Shown piece by piece: positions 6,736 through 11,370 of a DNA stretch of 11,370 nt. Where the stretch lies: NCBI GenBank assembly GCA_964525595.1, contig CAZGHF010000017.1:1-11370 (forward strand), written 5' to 3'. Each line of letters begins with the position of its first letter. Positions within the stretch are counted from its first letter, which is position 1. A program made the translations under genes and the position numbers. This DNA is from CAZGHF01 sp964525595 (lineage in GTDB: Bacteria; Patescibacteriota; Minisyncoccia; UBA6257; GWB1-50-10). The notes under the pieces are model-generated. The model saw only the letters and a program-made list of their open reading frames with translations. It searched no databases and was not told the origin of the DNA.

Positions 6736-9114
6736 TTATTCTACTTTCTTGATGGCGATAATTGTTTTAATGACTGTATCGGGGTTTAGGGAAATGCTCT
6801 CAATCTTTTCTTTAACTAAAAACTTGGCGAATTCCGGAAAATCGCTCGGCGCCTGACCGCAAATACCGATATATTTTTTCCGCTTTCGGCATTTCTCGAT
6901 TATCTCGCTTACCATTTTTTTCACCGCCGGATTGTTTTCGTTGCCGATTCCGGAAATAATGCCGGAATCCCGGTCAAGTCCGAGAACAAGTTGAGTCAAG
7001 TCATTGGAACCGATGGAGATGCCGTCAAAAATATCCAAAAACTCATCAGCAAGTAATACATTTGATGGAATCTCGCCCATTACATAAACCCTTAACCCGT
7101 CTTTGCCGCGCCGCAAGCCATTTTTGGCCATTACCGCCAAAACTTTCTTACCCTCCTCCGGCGTCCGGCAGAAAGGAATCATCGCCACGACGTTTTTGAG
7201 ACCAAACTTCTCCCGCACCCGCTTCAGGGCTTTACACTCCAGGCCAAAAGCTTTCTCAAATTTAGGGTCGTAATAACGTGAGGCGCCGCGCCAGCCGAGC
7301 ATCGGATTTTCCTCCTCCGGTTCATAAAGCTCGCCGCCGATAAGTTTTTTGTATTCATTCGTCTTAAAATCCGAAAAACGGATTATCACCTCCTCCGGGT
7401 GAAAGGCGGCGGCAATTTTGGCGATACCTTCAGATAGCTCATCAACATAAAACTGAGCCTTGTTCTGATAACCCGGAGTCAGGGCATTAATTTTCCTTTT
7501 AATCTTCGGATCTTTTATCTTTTTGTAATTGATGAGCGCTTGGGGGTGAATTTTTATATGCGAAGCGATGATGAACTCCAACCGACCCAGACCCACGCCT
7601 TTCACCGGCAGATAGTGGTTTTTGAACGCCTCGTCCGGCGAGCCGATATTTACCATAACTTTAGTTCTGGTTTTGGGAATCTTATCCAGATGATGCTCCA
7701 AAATTTTATAAGGGACGTCGCCAGCGTAAACTTGGCCCTCGTCACCGGAAGCGCAGTCAATGGTGACCACTCTGCCGGTTTTAAGCTTCCTTGTCGCGTT
7801 GCCCGTCCCCACCACGCAGGGAATGCCGAGTTCCCGGGAAACAATCGCCGCATGAGACGTTCTCCCGCCCTTGTCGGTTACGATTGCCGAGGCAATTTTC
7901 ATAATCGGTTCCCAGTCCGGGTCAGTAATATCGGTCACAAGTACCTCTCCTTCTTTAAACTTCTCGATACCTTTCACGTCTTTTATAACCCGCACCCTGC
8001 CGGAAGCAATTTTTGTTCCGACGGCAACACCGGAAACAATCTTCACTCCCTTACCTTTAAGGCGATATTCGGAATAAACTCCTTTCTTACCTATAGAGTG
8101 AACTGTCTCCGGTCTCGCTTGGAGAATGAAAAGTTCTTTCGTTTTGCCGTCCTTGGCCCACTCAATGTCCATCGGCTGGTAATGTTTGTAAACGCGGGAA
8201 AAATATTTCTCCACAACCACACTCCATTCGGCGAGTTTAATAATTTCTTTCTCACTCAAAGAAAAGGAATTTCTGTCCCGGAGAGACACCTCCGCTCTTT
8301 TCGTTCCTGTTTTTCCATAGACGAGCTTTATTTTCTTTTCTCCTATATCTTTTACAATGACCGGCTTGAAACCTTCCTCCAGCGTCGGCTTGAAAACGAT
8401 AAATTCATCCGGCGTCACCTTACCCTGAACAACCATCTCTCCCAATCCGTAAGAGGAATTTATGATGATAACTTTGTCGAAACCGGTCTCGGTGTGAATC
8501 GTAAAGATAACGCCGGAAGAGGCAAGGTCGGAACGAACCATTTTCTGAACGCCGACCGACAAGGCGACATCAAAGTGGGAAAATCCCTTGTCCACCCGGT
8601 AAGAAATCGCTCGGTTGGTAAAAAGCGAGGCGATGCACTTCCTGACTGCCGTCTCAAGCTCCTTTTCGCCCCGAACGTTCAAATAAGTTTCCTGCTGGCC
8701 GGCAAAAGAGGCACCGGGCAAGTCTTCAGCGGTAGCCGAAGAGCGCACAGCGACATCAACACCCTTACCATACTTCTTCTCCAGCCGGCGGTAAGCAAGA
8801 TTGATTTCCTTGGTTATTTCTTTTGGTAACTCGAGAGACAAAATAAGCCTCCTTATTGCCCGGCCGCGCTCTCTCAAATTATTAATATCTCTGGTATTCA
8901 AGTCCGCGAGAATCTCTTTAATTTTTTCATCAGCCCCGTTTTTCTTCAGAAAATGGCGGTAGGCGGCGGCCGTAAGAGCAAAGCCGTCGGGCACGTTTAT
9001 ACCGAGACCGGTAAGATTGGAATACATCTCGCCCAAAGCGGCGTTTTTGCCGCCGGCTTTGGAAACGTCTTTCATTCCAATTTTTGAAAATGGGAGAATA
9101 AATTTTTTAGCCAT
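6736..9114 (-). CDS. ppsA: Phosphoenolpyruvate synthase (pyruvate, water dikinase)
   Basis: PEP synthase converts pyruvate + ATP + water to PEP + AMP + phosphate in gluconeogenesis. In some organisms it is thought to run in reverse to make ATP. The 792 residues match the usual length. The ATP-grasp domain fills the N-terminal part: GGKNAALGEM (21-30), the nucleotide-binding VAVRSSATAEDLPGASFAGQ (121-140) and IEWAKDGK with LQARPET (317-337). The swivelling phosphohistidine domain has TDKGGRTSHAAIVS (413-426), with His421 the phosphorylated residue. The C-terminal TIM barrel has MLGWRGASRY (605-614), MGEIPSN (679-685), SIGSNDLTQ (700-708) and the active-site Cys752 in GICGQAPSD. All key residues are present. 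It overlaps the upstream glycerate kinase stop by 8 nt, so the two are almost certainly one transcript. No Shine-Dalgarno sequence is evident, consistent with coupling. Confidence 0.97.
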   Translation of the reverse strand: MAKKFILPFSKIGMKDVSKAGGKNAALGEMYSNLTGLGINVPDGFALTAAAYRHFLKKNGADEKIKEILADLNTRDINNLRERGRAIRRLILSLELPKEITKEINLAYRRLEKKYGKGVDVAVRSSATAEDLPGASFAGQQETYLNVRGEKELETAVRKCIASLFTNRAISYRVDKGFSHFDVALSVGVQKMVRSDLASSGVIFTIHTETGFDKVIIINSSYGLGEMVVQGKVTPDEFIVFKPTLEEGFKPVIVKDIGEKKIKLVYGKTGTKRAEVSLRDRNSFSLSEKEIIKLAEWSVVVEKYFSRVYKHYQPMDIEWAKDGKTKELFILQARPETVHSIGKKGVYSEYRLKGKGVKIVSGVAVGTKIASGRVRVIKDVKGIEKFKEGEVLVTDITDPDWEPIMKIASAIVTDKGGRTSHAAIVSRELGIPCVVGTGNATRKLKTGRVVTIDCASGDEGQVYAGDVPYKILEHHLDKIPKTRTKVMVNIGSPDEAFKNHYLPVKGVGLGRLEFIIASHIKIHPQALINYKKIKDPKIKRKINALTPGYQNKAQFYVDELSEGIAKIAAAFHPEEVIIRFSDFKTNEYKKLIGGELYEPEEENPMLGWRGASRYYDPKFEKAFGLECKALKRVREKFGLKNVVAMIPFCRTPEEGKKVLAVMAKNGLRRGKDGLRVYVMGEIPSNVLLADEFLDIFDGISIGSNDLTQLVLGLDRDSGIISGIGNENNPAVKKMVSEIIEKCRKRKKYIGICGQAPSDFPEFAKFLVKEKIESISLNPDTVIKTIIAIKKVE

Positions 9115-10414
9115 TGCTTTTTAGGGCGATTATTAAATCCGAAACGTTGGAGTTGGTAGGACCGGTAAAAATATGGTCACCCGAGGCAGCGAAAAAACCA
9201 TAAGAGTCATGCTCTTTTAGATATTTCTCCGGCCGAAGGTTTTTCTCTTCCGCTTTTTCCTTTGTTATTTTATCACAAATTGCACCGGCCATATCCGTGT
9301 TATCTTCTCCGTCAGATGCCAAAACTAAAATTGCCTCGTCCCTTTTAATGAACCTGAGAGCAGAAAGGGCAAGCTCCTGGTTCCGGCCGCCTTTGCCCCG
9401 ATTTTTCTTGCCCCGAGGTTTCTCGAAAGTCACCGTCGTCTCCCCGCCATAGAATAAAATCGTCTTTGCCGGGACACGATGAAGTTCTTTTACTATTTTT
9501 TTACCTACTTTCCCCGCCTCACCCTGAAGAGCAAAGTCTCGAATACTCGGAACGAGACCGAGTTTTTTTGCCTCCGCCGCCATTGCTTCAAGAGCGGTTT
9601 TGTTCGAAACGAAGAGGATGGTTGAAACTTTTTCGAAATATTTCGAATCTTTCGGGGTTTCAATGATGTCATTTTGAGAAATACCGCAGTGTCCCCGGGC
9701 GTCGTATTCGGTTAAAACATCTTCGGCGTCTCTCACGGTCGTTGTGTCAAGAACGGTGGGGCCGGAGGCGACGAAACTCAGGTCATCTCCCGGTACATCG
9801 GAAAAAATCAGGGATACAACCTCCGACGGATATGCATATTTTGCAAGGTTTCCTCCCCGGGCAAGGGAAATGTGTTTCCGTATCGTGTTTACTTCTTTTA
9901 TTGTTGCTCCTTTTGAATAAAGACACTTCACCAGCTCGGCTTCAATTGCGCAGGTGTGCTCTTTTGGTTGACAGAGTAGAGTTGAACCGCCGCCGGATAT
10001 AAGAAATATCACTAAATCACCTTCTTCTGATTTTTCAAGGAGTTTTATTAGTTCTCTTGTGGCATTTACATTTCTTTCAGTAGGTAAAGGATGAGTGCCG
10101 GAAAAAGCTCTCATTCCTTTCAGCTCCCCCTCATGAATATCTATAACCACGCCGTCTACAATCCTCTCGCCCAAAATTTTTTGAAGAGCCCGGGCGGCCT
10201 CCAGCGAACATTTCCCGACACCGGCGACGAAAATCCTCTTTACTTTCTCCAAATCAAAAACTCTCTCTCTGACTTTAAACTTGTCGCCCCGAAGACTGAT
10301 TTCCTCAGCCATCACTTTCTCAGTATCGATTGCTCGCAGACCAACCTCGGCAATTTGAAGAAGACGCTCCCGAGCATAAGTTATTCCCAACGCCTTGGAG
10401 TTTTTTATCTTCAT
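9107..10414 (-). CDS. gckA: Glycerate 2-kinase, MOFRL/DUF4147 family
   Basis: Phosphorylates D-glycerate with ATP to give 2-phosphoglycerate, the substrate of enolase. The 435 residues are normal for the family. The N-terminal domain carries GVGKCS (65-70, with Lys68), GGGST (141-145), NTIRKHIS (176-183), SDVPGDD (205-211) and SGPT (217-220). The C-terminal MOFRL domain carries GGETTV (323-328), GKGGRNQE (340-347), SDGEDNTDMAGA (367-378) and FTGPTNSNVSD (416-426). The motif order matches known bacterial glycerate 2-kinases (GckA/TtuD type) rather than the unrelated GlxK/GarK type. The stop overlaps the ppsA start by 8 nt. A consensus extended -10 (TG-G-TATAAT) sits 9 nt upstream of the ATG, so this is probably the first gene of its own transcript. 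Other names used for the family include hydroxypyruvate reductase, a historical mis-annotation. Confidence 0.95.
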   Translation of the reverse strand: MKIKNSKALGITYARERLLQIAEVGLRAIDTEKVMAEEISLRGDKFKVRERVFDLEKVKRIFVAGVGKCSLEAARALQKILGERIVDGVVIDIHEGELKGMRAFSGTHPLPTERNVNATRELIKLLEKSEEGDLVIFLISGGGSTLLCQPKEHTCAIEAELVKCLYSKGATIKEVNTIRKHISLARGGNLAKYAYPSEVVSLIFSDVPGDDLSFVASGPTVLDTTTVRDAEDVLTEYDARGHCGISQNDIIETPKDSKYFEKVSTILFVSNKTALEAMAAEAKKLGLVPSIRDFALQGEAGKVGKKIVKELHRVPAKTILFYGGETTVTFEKPRGKKNRGKGGRNQELALSALRFIKRDEAILVLASDGEDNTDMAGAICDKITKEKAEEKNLRPEKYLKEHDSYGFFAASGDHIFTGPTNSNVSDLIIALKSNG

Positions 10415-10423
10415 CCTGGACTA

Positions 10424-10429
10424 ATTATA
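10424..10429 (-). promoter_or_regulatory. Putative extended -10 promoter of the glycerate kinase-ppsA unit
   Basis: A perfect TATAAT preceded by TG and one base, the extended -10 form, lies in the 23-nt gap after the YwbE gene. The ATG follows 9 nt later, with AGG directly before it. A start site 6-7 nt after the box would leave a leader of only about 2-3 nt. I see no good -35 at 17 bp, which extended -10 promoters can do without. Confidence 0.55.
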
Positions 10430-10437
10430 CCAATTAT

Positions 10438-10659
10438 TCACCAATCGGTTATTTTCCACTGAACCCGACCGACGATGCCGTTCTTGAGGCACACCTTAAT
10501 GCCCCGGGGATGGCTTGCGCCGGGACTCAAAACCTCTTTCACAAACCCCTGGGTATAATTTTTTGTCCCGTAGTTCTTCTTCTCAATAATCCAGACAAAA
10601 TCTCCGGGTTTTATTTCACCCCGCTTCGGTGGTTTAGGGTTGTCGTGTCTTTGTCTCAA
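10438..10659 (-). CDS. ywbE: YwbE/DUF2196 family small protein, TTG start
   Basis: A 73-residue basic protein matching the YwbE family (usually about 60-70 residues). It has a beta-rich core with GEIKPGDFV (14-22), TQGFVKEVLS (36-45), the diagnostic HPRGIKV (50-56) and GIVGRVQ (61-67). The biochemical role of the family is not established; the fold looks like a small SH3-like/KOW-type barrel, but that is inference. The only usable start is TTG at 10659-10657: there is no in-frame ATG before the GEIKPG motif. It is preceded by AAGGA with about 9 nt spacing. It overlaps the stop of the upstream hydrolase by 4 nt (TTGA), so it is translationally coupled to that gene. It ends 23 nt before glycerate kinase. 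Confidence 0.85.
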   Translation of the reverse strand: MRQRHDNPKPPKRGEIKPGDFVWIIEKKNYGTKNYTQGFVKEVLSPGASHPRGIKVCLKNGIVGRVQWKITDW

Positions 10660-11291
10660 AACTCGTATTCCTTGTTAATGTCCGGAACGGTGAATTCTAT
10701 TCCCTTTTCAGTAAGGATTGCTTCGGGAACTTTGTGGTGCCCACCGGTGATTTTGAGACCGCCGTCGTGGACGGGAAAGCACTTTTTGGGATTTACCGCA
10801 AGCCCGTAATCAACCGCTTCGGATATTTTGCACCAGGGGCCGGCGACAGGGAGAGCGAGAATCTCCACGGGGCGGCTGGGGTTATAGAATGCATCACCCG
10901 GATAGAAAAACCTGCTCGCGATGAAATAAGAGGTATTCTCCACCAATCCCAATGTTTTATAAATCTCGGCGTGGTCCTTTCCGAGACCTTCAATTAGCAC
11001 TCCTTTTTCGGTTGTCGTTTTTCCGTCGTCAACGAGCGTATAGGGTATTCCTTCTTTCTTGATGATTACGCCCACGCCTCCGTTGGTAATGACTTTCGCC
11101 TCCGGATTGTTCTTCAAAATTGTTTTCAAAGAATCAACGTGAAGATGGTCGCCATGCTCGTGAGTAATGAGCACCACATCAATGTTTTTTGCTTCGTTTT
11201 GCTGCGTTGAATAAGTCCCCGGGTCAGTGAGAATCCTTACTCCGCTTTCCTCTATTAATAAACAACAATGGCCGAATTTAGTAATTTTCAT
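10656..11291 (-). CDS. Metallo-beta-lactamase-fold hydrolase, UlaG-like/UPF0173-like
   Basis: A 211-residue cytoplasmic hydrolase of the metallo-beta-lactamase superfamily. It opens with MKITKFGHCCLLIE, the typical strand pair of UlaG-like proteins, and has LTDPG (21-25). The dinuclear metal site is visible as HEHGDH (44-49), with His107 (GKDH), Asp133 (PGDAF) and His175 (PVHDG) as the remaining ligands. All metal ligands are therefore present. Its substrate is unknown; relatives include lactonases and uncharacterised hydrolases. The start is ATG at 11291. Upstream, GGGGAGG lies 12 nt away and TATAAT 6 nt away, so the start could be read either as Shine-Dalgarno-led with a long spacer or as leaderless. 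It forms a two-gene unit with the YwbE gene. Confidence 0.88.
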   Translation of the reverse strand: MKITKFGHCCLLIEESGVRILTDPGTYSTQQNEAKNIDVVLITHEHGDHLHVDSLKTILKNNPEAKVITNGGVGVIIKKEGIPYTLVDDGKTTTEKGVLIEGLGKDHAEIYKTLGLVENTSYFIASRFFYPGDAFYNPSRPVEILALPVAGPWCKISEAVDYGLAVNPKKCFPVHDGGLKITGGHHKVPEAILTEKGIEFTVPDINKEYEF

Positions 11292-11297
11292 AGGTTT

Positions 11298-11303
11298 ATT
11301 ATA
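11298..11303 (-). promoter_or_regulatory. Putative -10 box of the metallo-hydrolase-ywbE unit
   Basis: A perfect TATAAT is followed by AAACCT and the ATG at 11291, the same 6-nt spacing as at 4973-4978. It directly abuts a GGGGAGG (minus strand, 11304-11310) that would otherwise be called a Shine-Dalgarno. If the box is used, that motif is not in the mRNA. No convincing -35 is visible 16-18 bp upstream. Confidence 0.5.
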
Positions 11304-11323
11304 CCTCCCCTAATTTTTTGCCT

Positions 11324-11355
11324 GCCCCGTAAAATTCTCCTGAATTATGTGGGGC
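11324..11355. repeat. 14-bp-arm hairpin upstream of the metallo-hydrolase gene
   Basis: Arms 11324-11337 and 11342-11355 flank the tetraloop TCCT. Reading the plus strand as RNA, 13 of 14 positions pair (11 Watson-Crick, two G-U, one A-A mismatch). On the minus strand the two G-U pairs become A-C/C-A mismatches. No T-run follows the hairpin on either strand, so it is unlikely to be an intrinsic terminator. More likely it is a dispersed palindromic element. Confidence 0.6.
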
Positions 11356-11370
11356 TTGCCCGCCCGTAGC
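11353..11370. repeat. Possible half of a second GC-rich palindrome, cut by the window edge
   Basis: Starts GGCTTGCCCGCC, matching 429-440 at 11 of 12 positions, and ends in CCCGTAGC at the boundary. The sequence reads like one arm of a palindrome whose partner lies outside the window. This is tentative because the other arm is not visible. Confidence 0.3.

Noticed and set aside
6697..6738. Possible terminator or promoter in the 39-nt gap between ppsA and zinc-ribbon gene A
   Set aside because: The only inverted repeat is a 4-bp CACC/GGTG stem with no T-run. TAGAAT near the ppsA stop lacks a good -35 and lies far from the next ATG.
7540..8829. A 429-codon open frame on the plus strand opposite ppsA
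   Set aside because: It is antisense to a clearly recognised PEP synthase with all catalytic motifs. The plus-strand translation shows no family motif and is explained by codon bias of the real gene.
11304..11310. GGGGAGG as Shine-Dalgarno of the metallo-hydrolase
   Set aside because: The 12-nt spacing is longer than usual and it sits immediately upstream of a perfect -10 box. I keep it only as an alternative explanation of that start.
1..11370. CRISPR array, tRNA, rRNA, transposase or defence genes
   Set aside because: Nearly every base is inside one of nine colinear genes. I saw no regularly spaced repeats, cloverleaf sequence, or transposase or nuclease motif.

Overview
All nine genes lie on the minus strand and are packed with almost no spacing: four neighbouring pairs overlap by 4 or 8 nt, and the largest gap between genes is 39 nt. 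The gene content suggests an uncultivated Patescibacteria (CPR) bacterium, probably Parcubacteria-like. The indicators are a divergent enolase, a phosphoenolpyruvate (PEP) synthase, a MOFRL-type glycerate kinase, and two large Cys-rich zinc-ribbon proteins of a type I associate with that group. This placement is inference; there is no rRNA or other marker here. Four genes end in TGA, so the code is not the UGA-glycine code of Gracilibacteria and Absconditabacteria.

Layout in the direction of transcription (right to left): a metallo-beta-lactamase-fold hydrolase (11291-10656); a YwbE/DUF2196 small protein starting at TTG (10659-10438); glycerate 2-kinase (10414-9107); PEP synthase (9114-6736); zinc-ribbon protein A (6696-4981); a D-lactate-dehydrogenase-like 2-hydroxyacid dehydrogenase (4966-3971); zinc-ribbon protein B (3974-2226); an NRAMP-superfamily transporter (2229-829); and enolase (826 to the left edge, C-terminus outside the window). 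The only non-coding stretches are short gaps and the 79 nt at the right edge, which hold a 14-bp-arm hairpin and one arm of what may be a second palindrome.

Together the metabolic genes cover the lower end of glycolysis: glycerate to 2-phosphoglycerate (glycerate kinase), 2-phosphoglycerate to PEP (enolase), PEP to or from pyruvate (PEP synthase), and pyruvate to D-lactate (dehydrogenase). Interleaved with them are two paralogous 571- and 582-residue proteins with 36 and 41 cysteines. Their function is unknown. Both ends of each protein carry a related zinc ribbon, and the middle carries a twice-repeated signature.

The three starts preceded by a real gap and a clear signal (11291, 10414, 4966) each have a perfect TATAAT 6-9 nt upstream of the ATG. 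This is the geometry expected for leaderless or nearly leaderless transcripts. The points most worth a second look are the zinc-ribbon family, the leaderless-type promoters, the compact glycerate-to-lactate gene set and the palindromic sequences, one of which lies inside the enolase reading frame.
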